Of a stretch of 64,000 nucleotides of DNA, positions 17,622 through 26,163 are shown one piece after another. The stretch comes from DATLGB01 sp963740765 (GTDB lineage: Bacteria > Actinomycetota > Thermoleophilia > Solirubrobacterales > Solirubrobacteraceae), in assembly GCA_963740765.1 (NCBI GenBank), contig CAVUFN010000008.1:372001-436000 (forward strand), written 5' to 3'. Within the stretch, counting starts at the first letter, position 1, and each line of letters starts with the position of its first letter. The notes under the pieces were generated by a model. It had not been told where the DNA came from and did not search any database. It saw only the letters and a program-made list of their open reading frames with translations. A program made the position numbers and the translations under genes.

Positions 17622-18743
17622 ATGCGCATCACGGGCCTCACGCTCGAGCGTCTGGTCCTCCCGCTCGATCCGCCGTTCCACGCGGCGTGGGACCCCGTCC
17701 CGCGCACCACCTTCCCGGCCACGCTCGTGCGGGTGGAGACCGACGCCGGGATCACGGGGATCGGGAGTGGCGACACCATGGACGGCTTCGAACCGTACGC
17801 CGCCCTGTTCATCGGGCAGGACCCGCTGCGCCTGGCGCGCCACGCCCGCACGCTGGAGACGATCGAGCTGCACAGCGGGCGCCCGTGGCCGTTGGAAGCG
17901 GCGCTGTGGGACATCGCCGGCCAGGCGCTCGGCGTGCCGTGCGCGACGCTGCTCGGAGGCGCGGTCGACCGTCTCCCGGCCTACGCGTCGCTCGGTGAGC
18001 TGCGCACGCCGGCCGAGCGTGGGGAGCAGGCCGCCGCGCTGCGCGAGGCGGGCTTCCGCGCGCTGAAGCTGCGCATCGCCCGCGACCGGGTGCAGGAGGG
18101 GCTGGCCGCGGTCGCCGCCATCCGCGCCGCCGTCGGCGAGGACATGGAGATCCTCGTGGACCTCAACCAGTGGTGGCGGATGCCGGGGGACATCGAGCCG
18201 GGCCTGACGGTCCCCGCGGCCCGCCGGATCGTCGAGGCGCTGGCCGAGCACGGCGTCGGCTGGGTCGAGGAGCCGCTGCCGGGCGCCGACCTCGCCGGCA
18301 TGCGCACGCTGCGCGAGCAGACCGGTGTCCCGATCGCCGGAGGCGAGATGGCGCGGACCTTCGACGAGCTGCTCGCCGCCCTGGACGCGGATGCGCTCGA
18401 CGTCGTCCAGCCCGACGTCGTGCTCACCCTTGGCATGTCGCGGGCGCGGACGCTCGGCGAGCTCGCGCTGTCGCGCAACCGGCGCTTCACGCCGCACACG
18501 TGGACGAACGGGATCGGGCTGCTCGCCAACCTGCACGTCGTCTGCGGCGTCGGCGGCGGGCCGTTCGTGGAGTTCCCCTTCGACCCGCCGGGGTGGACGG
18601 CCGAGCGGCGCGACTTCATGCTCTCCGCGCCGGTCGCCATCGACGCGGATGGCTGCGTGCGCGTCCCGGACGGACCCGGGCTCGGCGCCGTGCTCGACGA
18701 GGAGTCCGTCGCCTTCCATCGCGTCGACGCGGTGACGGCATGA
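17622..18743 (+). CDS. Mandelate racemase/muconate lactonizing enzyme family protein
   Basis: 373 residues of the enolase superfamily. The metal ligands are D180 (LVDLNQWW), E216 or E217 (GWVEEPLP) and E242 (AGGEMAR). General acid/base candidates are K149 and R151 (LKLRIA, where many racemases have KxK), D265 (VVQPDVV) and H292 (TPHTWTNGIG), which fits the mandelate racemase subgroup. Such enzymes abstract a proton alpha to a carboxylate for racemisation or sugar-acid dehydration. It heads an operon with two dehydrogenases and an aldehyde dehydrogenase, so an acid-sugar or hydroxy-acid substrate is plausible. ATG 17622; the stop overlaps the next gene by 4 bases. Confidence 0.85.
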   Translation: MRITGLTLERLVLPLDPPFHAAWDPVPRTTFPATLVRVETDAGITGIGSGDTMDGFEPYAALFIGQDPLRLARHARTLETIELHSGRPWPLEAALWDIAGQALGVPCATLLGGAVDRLPAYASLGELRTPAERGEQAAALREAGFRALKLRIARDRVQEGLAAVAAIRAAVGEDMEILVDLNQWWRMPGDIEPGLTVPAARRIVEALAEHGVGWVEEPLPGADLAGMRTLREQTGVPIAGGEMARTFDELLAALDADALDVVQPDVVLTLGMSRARTLGELALSRNRRFTPHTWTNGIGLLANLHVVCGVGGGPFVEFPFDPPGWTAERRDFMLSAPVAIDADGCVRVPDGPGLGAVLDEESVAFHRVDAVTA

Positions 18744-20185
18744 CGGCGACCGCCGAGCGCACGCACGCCTTCGTGGCCGGGGCCTTCTGCGAGGCCGCCA
18801 GCGGCGCCACCTTCACCGATCACACGCCGCGCGACGGGAGTGTCCTCGGCGAGGTCGCGCGGTGCGGCCGGGAGGACGTCGACCGCGCGGTCCGCGAAGC
18901 GCGCCGGGCGTTCGACGGCGGCGTCTGGAGCCGGTCCGCCCCGGCCGAGCGGCGCCGCGTCCTGCTCGCGCTCGCCGATCTCGTCGAGTCCCGGCTGGAC
19001 GAGCTGGCGCTGCTCGAGGCGCTCGACGTCGGCAAGCCGATCGGCGAGGCGCGTCGGGTGGACGTCCCGAGCGCGGCCGCCTGCTTCCGCTTCTACGGAG
19101 AGGCGATCGACAAGCGCGGGGGAGAGTCCGCACCGGTCGGCCCCGACGCGCTGGCCGTGGTCGAGCACGAGCCGCTCGGCGTCGTCGCCGCCGTGGTCCC
19201 GTGGAACTACCCGCTGATCATCACGGCGTGGAAGCTCGCGCCCGCGCTGGCGATGGGCAACAGCGTGATCCTCAAGCCCGCCGAGCAGTCGCCGCTGTCG
19301 GCGCTGCTGCTCGCCGAATTGGCCGCGGAGGCCGGCCTGCCCGCGGGCGTCCTGAGCGTCCTCCCGGGCTTCGGGCCCGACGTCGGCGAGCCGCTCGGGC
19401 GCCACCCAGGCGTCGACAAGGTGGCGTTCACCGGGTCGGTGGAGATCGGGCGGCGCTTCCAGGTCTACGCGGGCGAGTCCAACGGCAAGGCGGTCTCGTT
19501 GGAGCTCGGGGGCAAGAGCCCGCAGGTCGTCCTCGCCGACGCCGACCTCGACGCCGCGGCGGCCGCGATCGCGGGCGGCATCTTCTACAACGCGGGCCAG
19601 ACCTGCCACGCGGGCTCGCGGCTGGTGGTCGAGCGCGGCGTGGCCGACGAGCTCGTCGCCCGGGTCGCCGCTGCCGCCCGCGCCTACGAGCCCGGTGACC
19701 CGCTCGACCCGGAGACGGGCGTCGGCAGCCTGGTCGACGAGGACGCTGCGCGCCGGGTGGTGGACGCGATCGGGCTCGCCGGCGGCGACGTCGTGACGGG
19801 CGGCGGGCGCGCCGAGCCCGTGGCCGGTGGCAGCTACGTGCAGCCGACCGTCATCCGCGGCCTCGACGAGGGCGCCTTCCTCGTCCGCGAAGAGGTCTTC
19901 GGGCCCGTCCTGGTCGTGCAGGAGGCTCGCGACGCCGAGGACGCCGTCCGCCTGGCCAACGACACGCCGTACGGGCTGGCGGCGTCCGTGTGGACGCGGG
20001 ACGTGACGGCCGCCCACCGGATCGCGCGGCGGCTGCGCGCCGGGACCGTGTGGGTGAACACCTTCGACGCCGGGAGCCTGACGACGCCGTTCGGCGGCAT
20101 GAAGGCGTCGGGGCACGGCCGCGACCGCTCGCTGCACGCGCTCGACGCGTACGGGCAGCTGAAGACGACCTGGGTGGCGCTATGA
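18740..20185 (+). CDS. Aldehyde dehydrogenase family protein
   Basis: 481 residues with all catalytic features: PWNYP (N156), FTGSVEIGRR (NAD binding), LELGGKSP (E255), and GQTCHAGSR (C289), plus the C-terminal PFGGMKASGHGRD. It resembles the gamma-glutamyl-gamma-aminobutyraldehyde/betaine aldehyde branch and would oxidise an aldehyde to a carboxylate with NAD(P)+. ATG 18740 overlaps the preceding stop (ATGA). In this operon it may finish oxidation of an alcohol or aldehyde made by the neighbouring dehydrogenases. The exact substrate is undetermined. Confidence 0.92.
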   Translation: MTATAERTHAFVAGAFCEAASGATFTDHTPRDGSVLGEVARCGREDVDRAVREARRAFDGGVWSRSAPAERRRVLLALADLVESRLDELALLEALDVGKPIGEARRVDVPSAAACFRFYGEAIDKRGGESAPVGPDALAVVEHEPLGVVAAVVPWNYPLIITAWKLAPALAMGNSVILKPAEQSPLSALLLAELAAEAGLPAGVLSVLPGFGPDVGEPLGRHPGVDKVAFTGSVEIGRRFQVYAGESNGKAVSLELGGKSPQVVLADADLDAAAAAIAGGIFYNAGQTCHAGSRLVVERGVADELVARVAAAARAYEPGDPLDPETGVGSLVDEDAARRVVDAIGLAGGDVVTGGGRAEPVAGGSYVQPTVIRGLDEGAFLVREEVFGPVLVVQEARDAEDAVRLANDTPYGLAASVWTRDVTAAHRIARRLRAGTVWVNTFDAGSLTTPFGGMKASGHGRDRSLHALDAYGQLKTTWVAL

Positions 20186-21084
20186 GAATCGGGTTCATCG
20201 GCCTCGGGCACATGGGGCATCCGATGTGCGAGCAGGTGATCGCCGGCGGCTACGAGGTGACCGCGTTCGACCTGGTGCCGGAGCGCGTGCCGGCCGGAGC
20301 GCGCCTGGCGGCGTCGGTCGCGCACTGCGCCGCGGCCGTCGACCTGCTGATCACGATGCTCCCGGGCCCGCGCCAGGTCGAGGACGTTCTCCTCGGCGTC
20401 GACGGGGCGATCGCGTCCATGGCGCCGGGCTCGCTCGTGGTGGACATGAGCACGAGCTCGGCCGTCGTCGGGCATCGCGTCGCCGCGGCGGCCGCGGCCC
20501 GGTCGATCGCGGTCATCGACGCCCCGGTCGCCGACGCCCTGCGCGCCGCCGAGGGCAGGCTCCACATCTTCGTGGGCGGGGACGCCGTCGCCGTCGCCCG
20601 CGCGCGCCCGGTGCTCGAGACCATGGGCGACCCGGCGGGCATCGTCCACGTCGGCCCGCACGGCGCCGGCTACGCGGTCAAGCTGCTGGTCAACCTGCAG
20701 TGGTTCGTCCACGCCGCGGCGGCGGCCGAGGCGATGGTGGTCGGAGTCCGCGCCGGCATCGACCTGCGCGCGCTGCACGAGATCTTCGCGGCCGGCCCGG
20801 CCCGCAGCTCGTTCCTCGAGCACGAGGCGCTCGAGGTCCTGGTGGACGGCAGCTACGGCGAGCGCTTCCCGCTCGGGCTGGTCACCAAGGACCTCGCGCT
20901 CGCGCTCGAGCTGGCGGGGGACACCGGGGTCCCGACGCCGGTCAGCCAGCGCACGCGGGAGCTGTACGACCAGGCGCGGTTCCAGCTCGGCGACGGGGCG
21001 GGGGAGATGGGGGTCCTGCAGCTGCTCGAGGAGATCACGCACACGCCGCTGCGCTTCACCCCGGAGGTCGCGCGTGCTGCTTGA
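20182..21084 (+). CDS. NAD(P)-dependent beta-hydroxyacid dehydrogenase (HIBADH family)
   Basis: 300 residues. The Rossmann start is MRIGFIGLGHMGHPM, followed by the family's DAPV motif near residue 113 and the catalytic Lys at K167 (GAGYAVKLLVN). The usual SGG after DAPV is replaced by ADALRAAEGRL, which could alter substrate binding. Relatives oxidise 3-hydroxyisobutyrate, tartronate semialdehyde or 6-phosphogluconate-like substrates. Start ATG 20182 overlaps the aldehyde dehydrogenase stop (ATGA). The next gene overlaps its 3' end by 11 bases. Confidence 0.88.
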   Translation: MRIGFIGLGHMGHPMCEQVIAGGYEVTAFDLVPERVPAGARLAASVAHCAAAVDLLITMLPGPRQVEDVLLGVDGAIASMAPGSLVVDMSTSSAVVGHRVAAAAAARSIAVIDAPVADALRAAEGRLHIFVGGDAVAVARARPVLETMGDPAGIVHVGPHGAGYAVKLLVNLQWFVHAAAAAEAMVVGVRAGIDLRALHEIFAAGPARSSFLEHEALEVLVDGSYGERFPLGLVTKDLALALELAGDTGVPTPVSQRTRELYDQARFQLGDGAGEMGVLQLLEEITHTPLRFTPEVARAA

Positions 21085-22177
21085 GTCGGCCCTGCGCATC
21101 CCGGTGCGCCAGGAGGTCGTCTTCGCCGAGGACGCGGTGCTCGGCGTCGGTGACATGGTGCGCTCGCTCGGCTACGAGACCGCGTTCGTCGTCACGGACC
21201 CCGACCTCATGGCCGCCGGCGTCGCGCCGCGGTTGCTGCGCGCGCTCGGGGACGACGGCGTGCGCACGGGCGTCTTCGACGCCGTCGGCCGCAACCCGGA
21301 CCTCGGGTGCGTGCGCGACGGGTCGCTCGCGCTGCGCGCGTTCGGGCCGGCGGTGGTCGTCGCGATCGGCGGCGGCTCGCCGATGGACGCGGCCAAGGCG
21401 ATCGCGCTGCACGCCGCGGATGAGGGAGAGACCGTCGCCCCCCTGATCGCCGTCCCGACGACAGCGGGCACCGGCGCGGAGACCAACGGCTTCGGCGTCA
21501 TCGACGACCACGCCGAGCAGCGCAAGGTGTACATCGGGGACGCGTCGACGAGCCCGCGGTACGCCGTGCTGGACCCGTTGCTGACGGTGAGCGCGCCGCC
21601 CGGCGTCACCGCCGCCTGCGGCATCGACGTCCTCGCGCACGCCGTCGAGTCCCTGCAGGCCCGGGCCGGCAACGACTACTCGGCCGCGCTGGCGTTCGAG
21701 GCGATCCGGATCGTCATCGCCCGGCTTCCGGGGCTGGTGGCCGACGGCTCCGATCGCGGCGCCCGGTCCTCGATGCTGCTCGCCGCGCATCTCGCGGGCC
21801 TGGCGTTCGCCACCACTGGCCTGGGCACCGCCCACGCCATCGGGCACGCGCTGTCGGCGCGCTACGGCACCGCCCACGGCGTCGCTCTGGCGGCCGTCCT
21901 GCCCGAGGTCGTAGCGGCGAACCTCGCCTCGCGCGAGGCGGCGACCGCCCGGCTCGCGGCCGCGACGCAGATCGCGCCCGACGCGGCCGGGGTGCCGGCG
22001 GCCATCGCCGTGCTCCGCGACCGCACCGGACTGCCGGCGCGGTTGCGCGACCTGCAGGTCCCGCGCGACGACCTCCCCGCGATCGCCGCCGACGCCGTGT
22101 CCGACGTCGTCATCGCCAACGCGCCGGGGGCGCCGTCGCAGGCCGCCGTCCTGCGCGTGCTCGAGGCCGCCTACTAG
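21074..22177 (+). CDS. Iron-containing alcohol dehydrogenase
   Basis: 367 residues. The NAD site is VVAIGGGSPMDAAKA (98-108), then PTTAGTGAE. Metal ligands are D185 and H189 in GIDVLAHAVE plus two His in TAHAIGHALSARYGTAHG. Group III alcohol dehydrogenases reduce or oxidise primary alcohols; a maleylacetate-reductase-like role is also possible. GTG 21074 overlaps the end of the preceding gene, closing a four-gene catabolic operon begun by the mandelate-racemase-like gene. Confidence 0.9.
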   Translation: MLLESALRIPVRQEVVFAEDAVLGVGDMVRSLGYETAFVVTDPDLMAAGVAPRLLRALGDDGVRTGVFDAVGRNPDLGCVRDGSLALRAFGPAVVVAIGGGSPMDAAKAIALHAADEGETVAPLIAVPTTAGTGAETNGFGVIDDHAEQRKVYIGDASTSPRYAVLDPLLTVSAPPGVTAACGIDVLAHAVESLQARAGNDYSAALAFEAIRIVIARLPGLVADGSDRGARSSMLLAAHLAGLAFATTGLGTAHAIGHALSARYGTAHGVALAAVLPEVVAANLASREAATARLAAATQIAPDAAGVPAAIAVLRDRTGLPARLRDLQVPRDDLPAIAADAVSDVVIANAPGAPSQAAVLRVLEAAY

Positions 22178-22178
22178 G

Positions 22179-22184
22179 TAGAGT
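22179..22184 (+). promoter_or_regulatory. -10-like TAGAGT before a 54-residue ORF
   Basis: TAGAGT ends 6 bases before the ATG at 22191, overlapping the end of the iron alcohol dehydrogenase gene. It suggests that transcription of the downstream genes starts here. Confidence 0.4.
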
Positions 22185-22190
22185 CGCGCG

Positions 22191-22355
22191 ATGATCCTGG
22201 GTCCGCGGTCGTGGTGGCGTCATCGCACCTGGACGCAGGTCGAGGCGAAGCTCATCGAGAGCAGGTTCGTGCGCCGAGTCGTCCAGCCCGAGTCGGAGAC
22301 GTACCAGACCTGGGACTACATGGTCGAGCTCCCCGGCGAGGCCGGTGGCGTGTAG
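22191..22355 (+). CDS. Small 54-residue hypothetical protein
   Basis: ATG 22191 opens 54 codons to TAG at 22353. The protein reads MILGPRSWWRHRTW..., is rich in Trp and charged residues, and ends in ETYQTWDYMVELPGEAGG. A TAGAGT hexamer sits 6 bases upstream and the decarboxylase GTG follows after two bases, so it is placed like a real first gene. I recognise no family; WDYMVEL looks like a beta-strand seen in small actinobacterial proteins. Function unknown. Confidence 0.55.
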   Translation: MILGPRSWWRHRTWTQVEAKLIESRFVRRVVQPESETYQTWDYMVELPGEAGGV

Positions 22356-22357
22356 GC

Positions 22358-23779
22358 GTGCCGACCGACCCGCGCGACCTGCGGGCTGACGCGCCGCTGC
22401 TGGACGCATGGTTGCGCCACCTCGCGAACCGGGGTGACCCGTTCACCGTCCCCGGTCACAAGGGGCGCAGCGACCTGGTCGGCGACGTCGTGGCCGCCGA
22501 CGTGCCGCTCTACGCCGGACTCGACACGCTGAAGCTGACGCACGGCGTCCTGGCGGAGGCCGAGGCGCGCGCGGCCTGCCTGTGGGGGGCCGACGTCTGC
22601 CGCTTCTCCACCGGCGGCTCGACGCACGCCAACCAGGCGGTCGCGCTCGCGCTCGCCGGGGACGGGGACCGCGTCATCGTCAGCCGCACGCTGCACCGCT
22701 CGATGCTGCTCGGGCTGGTGCTCGCCGGCCTCACGCCGATCTGGGTGCGTCCGGAGATCGACGCCGCGACCGGGCTGCCGCTGGGCGTGGCCCCCGCCGC
22801 GGTCCGCGCGGCACTCGCCGCCCACCGCGACGCGCGGGCCGTGCTCGTCGGCGACCCGTCCTACGTCGGCACCGTCGGCGACGTCGCCGGGCTCGCTGCC
22901 GCGGCGCACGCGCACGACGTCCCGCTCGCGGTCGACGCGGCGTGGGCGGCGCACTTCGGCTTCCATCCGTCGCTGCCGGAGCATGCGCTCGCGCTCGGTG
23001 CCGACGTGATCGTCACCAGCGCGCACAAGACGCTGCCGGCCTGGAGCCAGGCCGCGCTCGTGCTCGCCCGCACCGAGCGCATCGATCCCGCGCGCCTGGA
23101 GGCCGGCGTCGAGGCGACCGCGACGACGAGCCCGGCCGGGGCGATCCTCGCCAGCACGGACGCGGCGCGCGCGCTGATCGAGCGCGACGGCGAGGCGTTG
23201 CTCGGCGCCGCGATCGAGGCCACCGCCGCGGCGCGCTCGCGGCTCCGCGAGGTCGACGGTCTCGCGGTTCTCGACGGGCCGGCGGTGGATCCCTTGAAGC
23301 TGACGCTCGTGCTCGCGGGCACGGGCGCGGACGGCAACGCCATCGAGCAGGACCTGATCGCCGCGGGCCAGCCCGTCGAGTCGGCCGACCGCGACGTGAT
23401 CATCGGCATCGTCACGCTCGCCGACACCCAGCGCAGCCTCGACGCCTTCGTCACCACCGTCGCCGCTGCGGTCGAGCGACATCGCGGTCCGGCGCGTGCC
23501 GTCGTCGGGTCAGCGTCCTTCAGCGTCGAGCCGGTGACGGTGATGCCGCCGCGGCAGGCCTTCTTCGCTCCGGTCGAGACGGTGCCCGCGGACCGCGCCG
23601 TCGGCCGGGTCAGCGCCGAGCTGATCGCGCCCTACCCGCCCGGCATCCCGGTGCTCGCGCCCGGGGAGCAGGTCACCGCCGCATCGCTCGACGCGCTCGA
23701 GCAGGCGCGCGCGGCCGGCGTCCGGATCGCCTACGCCGCCGACCCGGCCCTCGCCACCCTCCGCGTGGTCGCGGACTGA
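22358..23779 (+). CDS. Orn/Lys/Arg decarboxylase-type PLP enzyme
   Basis: 473 residues of the fold-type I, SpeA-like compact class. Landmarks are FTVPGHKGR near the start, FSTGGSTHANQ, VDAAWAAHFGFHP (D193 to the PLP nitrogen) and TSAHKTLPAWSQ (K224 forms the Schiff base). The C-terminal domain ends with PYPPGIPVLAPGE, typical of this family. It would decarboxylate a basic amino acid (arginine, lysine or ornithine) to a polyamine precursor. GTG 22358 follows the 54-residue ORF by two bases. The substrate among the basic amino acids cannot be told. Confidence 0.88.
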   Translation: MPTDPRDLRADAPLLDAWLRHLANRGDPFTVPGHKGRSDLVGDVVAADVPLYAGLDTLKLTHGVLAEAEARAACLWGADVCRFSTGGSTHANQAVALALAGDGDRVIVSRTLHRSMLLGLVLAGLTPIWVRPEIDAATGLPLGVAPAAVRAALAAHRDARAVLVGDPSYVGTVGDVAGLAAAAHAHDVPLAVDAAWAAHFGFHPSLPEHALALGADVIVTSAHKTLPAWSQAALVLARTERIDPARLEAGVEATATTSPAGAILASTDAARALIERDGEALLGAAIEATAAARSRLREVDGLAVLDGPAVDPLKLTLVLAGTGADGNAIEQDLIAAGQPVESADRDVIIGIVTLADTQRSLDAFVTTVAAAVERHRGPARAVVGSASFSVEPVTVMPPRQAFFAPVETVPADRAVGRVSAELIAPYPPGIPVLAPGEQVTAASLDALEQARAAGVRIAYAADPALATLRVVAD

Positions 23780-23785
23780 CGCGCC

Positions 23786-24766
23786 GTGCGTGCCGTGGCC
23801 TACGACGCCTTCCGAGCGGCGCCCCGCGTGGTCGACCTCCCGTCGCCGTCCTGCCCGCCGCACGCCGCCTTGGTCCGCGTGGCCGCGACCGGCGTGTGCC
23901 GGAGCGACTGGCACGGCTGGCAGGGTCACGACGCCGACATCGCGGCGTTCCCGCACGTTCCCGGCCACGAGTTGGCTGGAACCGTCGAGCACGTGGGGGA
24001 GGCGGTGCGTTCGTGGCGCGGCGGTGAGCGCGTGACGGCGCCGTTCGTCTGCGCGTGCGGGACCTGCGGAGCCTGCGCGACCGGGAACGGCCAGGTCTGC
24101 GAGCACCAGACCCAGCCCGGCTTCTCCCATTGGGGCTCGTGGGCCGAGCTCGTCCGCATCGACCACGCCGATGTCAACCTCGTCGCGCTGCCGGAAGGCA
24201 TGGGCTTCGCCGAGTCGGCCGCGCTCGGATGCCGCGTCGCGACGGCCTACCGAGCGGTCGTCCAGGTTGGGCGCCTCCAGGCCGGCGAGCGGATGACGGT
24301 CCACGGCTGCGGCGGGGTGGGTCTGGCGGCGATCCTGGTCGGCGCGGCCGCGGGGGCGACGGTGATCGGGATCGATCCGGAGCCGGAGGCGCGGGACCTG
24401 GCGGTGGCGCTCGGAGCGGCGACAGCGGTCGCGCCGGGGGAGGCGCTGCCCGACGCGGACCTGTCCGTCGACGCGGTCGGCCACCCGGCGGCTCTGGCGG
24501 CCTCGCTGCGCGGGCTGCGCCGTCGCGGACGCCACGTGCAGGTCGGGCTGTTCCCCGACGCACCGCCCGTTCCCATGGACGTCGTCATCGCCCGGGAGCT
24601 GCAGGTGCTCGGCTCGCACGGGATGGCGGCCCACAGCTACCCGCGGCTGTTCGCGCTCGGCCTGCCGATCGGCCGCCTGGTCACCCGGCGGATCGGCCTC
24701 GAGGACGCCCCGGCGGCACTCACCGATCCGCCTCGCGGCGGCGGCATCACGGTCATCGAGCTCTGA
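23786..24766 (+). CDS. Zinc-dependent alcohol dehydrogenase (MDR family)
   Basis: 326 residues. Catalytic zinc ligands are in GVCRSDWHGWQG and PHVPGHELAG; the structural zinc loop is CACGTCGACATGNGQVCEHQ with four Cys. The Rossmann part is VHGCGGVGLAAILVGAAAGATVIGID. It oxidises a secondary or primary alcohol with NAD(P)+. It follows the decarboxylase by six bases and could act on an amino-alcohol or aldehyde product, but that is inference. Its last 14 bases overlap the convergent cupin gene. Confidence 0.9.
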   Translation: MRAVAYDAFRAAPRVVDLPSPSCPPHAALVRVAATGVCRSDWHGWQGHDADIAAFPHVPGHELAGTVEHVGEAVRSWRGGERVTAPFVCACGTCGACATGNGQVCEHQTQPGFSHWGSWAELVRIDHADVNLVALPEGMGFAESAALGCRVATAYRAVVQVGRLQAGERMTVHGCGGVGLAAILVGAAAGATVIGIDPEPEARDLAVALGAATAVAPGEALPDADLSVDAVGHPAALAASLRGLRRRGRHVQVGLFPDAPPVPMDVVIARELQVLGSHGMAAHSYPRLFALGLPIGRLVTRRIGLEDAPAALTDPPRGGGITVIEL

Positions 24767-25086
24767 CCGCCCGGCGCTCGGCCGCATGCTCGACCGCGTG
24801 TGCCTTGTCGTCAAGCGACATGGAACCGGGATGTCCTTCGCCGGGCCACGGGGTCAGCAGCAGGAGCAGCCGCGTGTCGGTGACGGCATGGACGGCGTGG
24901 CGTTCGCCAGGATCGAACTCGACGAGCCGGCCCGGGGTGCCGGCGATGCGTTCGCCCGCCGCGGTGGTGATCTCCGCCTCGCCGCTGAGGATCGAGACCC
25001 AGGCATGGGCGGGGTGGGGACCAGGTGCCCCCGTGCGGGCGCCCTCGCAGGCAGGGAGCAGGGCGGGCGAGCTGGTCGGTCGGCAG
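24753..25086 (-). CDS. Cupin-domain protein (start uncertain, probable frameshift near 25062)
   Basis: The cupin barrel is recognisable from HPAHAWVSILSGEAEITTAAGE, TPGRLVEFDPGERHAVHAVTDTRLLLLLTPWPGEGH. The frame has no ATG, GTG or TTG before this part. Deleting one base in a CCC run near 25062 joins it to an upstream frame reading ALPTDQLARLLPACEGARTG, which looks like a normal cupin N-terminus; even then only a CTG near 25086 is available. It probably binds a metal and a small ligand. It is divergent from the glutaminase gene. Confidence 0.6.
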
Positions 25087-25104
25087 CGCCGCGCCCGGTC
25101 GGTG

Positions 25105-25110
25105 GATACT
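25105..25110 (+). promoter_or_regulatory. -10-like GATACT before glutaminase leader ORF
   Basis: GATACT ends exactly 7 bases before a GTG at 25118. That GTG opens a 15-codon frame ending in TGA at 25163-25165, three bases before the glutaminase GTG. Confidence 0.4.
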
Positions 25111-25117
25111 GGTCGCG

Positions 25118-25165
25118 GTGAGTGGGGACGATCACGTCGAACGCCCGTCGCGGCAGCGCTGCTGA
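25118..25165 (+). CDS. 15-codon leader ORF upstream of glutaminase
   Basis: It reads MSGDDHVERPSRQRC and stops three bases before the glutaminase start. The leaderless-spaced promoter suggests translation begins here, with the glutaminase made by reinitiation. Alternatively it is the true glutaminase N-terminus split by a sequencing frameshift. Confidence 0.35.
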   Translation: MSGDDHVERPSRQRC

Positions 25166-25167
25166 CG

Positions 25168-26163
25168 GTGCCCGATCTCGAGGTCAGCCGGCAGGTCGAG
25201 CAGCGGCTGCAGGAGTTGTACGCGCGACACCTGCCGCTCGACGCCCAGCACCCCACGACCTTCTACGACGCTGAGCGGGGCCTGTATCCGGCAGCCGACG
25301 CGGGGGCGGAGACCGACCACTTCGCAATCTGCCTGGCCACCGTCGACGGCGCGATCTACACCGCCGGGGATCACGATCTCCCGTTCGCGTTGCAGTCGGT
25401 CTCGAAGGTGTTCGCTTACGCGCTGGCGCTGGGCGATCTTGGGCGCGAGCGCGTCATGGCGCGCGTGGGCGTCGAGCCGAGCGGCGAGGCGTTCAACGCG
25501 ATCGAGTTCGACGAGCGCCACGCGCGCCCCTACAACCCGATGGTCAACGCCGGGGCGATCGTGACCAGCAACCTCGTCCGCGGCAGCACGGCCGACGAGA
25601 AGGCCGACCGCATCCTGGCGACCCTGCGCCTGTATGCGGCCAACGACGCGCTGGCCGTCGACCCCCGCACGCTGCGGGGCGAGCTGGGACCCGCGGGCGA
25701 CCGCAACCGCGCGATCGCGTACCTGATGCGCAGCCAGGGCATGCTCGAGGTCGAGGTCGAGGACGCGCTCGCGGTCTACCTCAAGCAGTGCTCGGTGCAC
25801 GTGACCTGCCGCGACCTCGCGGTGATGGCCGCGACGCTCGCCAACGGCTGTGTGAACCCGGTGAGCGGCGACCGCGTCCTGCCCCGCGATCGCGTCCGTG
25901 ACGTGCTGAGCGTGATGCACACCTGTGGCATGTACGACGCCGCCGGCCAGTGGACCTACGACGTCGGCGTCCCCGCCAAGAGCGGCGTGAGCGGGGCGCT
26001 GCTCGCCGTGGTCCCCGGCAAGCTGGGCATCGGGGTCTGGTCACCCGGGCTCGACGCGCAAGGGAACAGCGTGCGCGGTGTGCGGGTCTGCCGTGAGCTG
26101 TCCGAGCGCCTCGGCCTGCACGTGTTCGCGACCGAGGCCGAGGACGCCCTGCTGCGCGCGTAG
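25168..26163 (+). CDS. glsA: Glutaminase A
   Basis: 331 residues. The serine-dependent beta-lactamase-like glutaminase motifs are all visible: LQSVSKVFAYALAL with S77 and K80, YNPMVNAGAI, HVTCRDLAVMAATLANG, and SGVSGALLAVVPGKLGIGVWSPGLD. The enzyme hydrolyses L-glutamine to glutamate and ammonia in the cytosol. GTG 25168 is the first start compatible with the family's QRLQELYARH N-terminus. A 15-codon ORF with its own promoter-like hexamer precedes it. Confidence 0.92.
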   Translation: MPDLEVSRQVEQRLQELYARHLPLDAQHPTTFYDAERGLYPAADAGAETDHFAICLATVDGAIYTAGDHDLPFALQSVSKVFAYALALGDLGRERVMARVGVEPSGEAFNAIEFDERHARPYNPMVNAGAIVTSNLVRGSTADEKADRILATLRLYAANDALAVDPRTLRGELGPAGDRNRAIAYLMRSQGMLEVEVEDALAVYLKQCSVHVTCRDLAVMAATLANGCVNPVSGDRVLPRDRVRDVLSVMHTCGMYDAAGQWTYDVGVPAKSGVSGALLAVVPGKLGIGVWSPGLDAQGNSVRGVRVCRELSERLGLHVFATEAEDALLRA

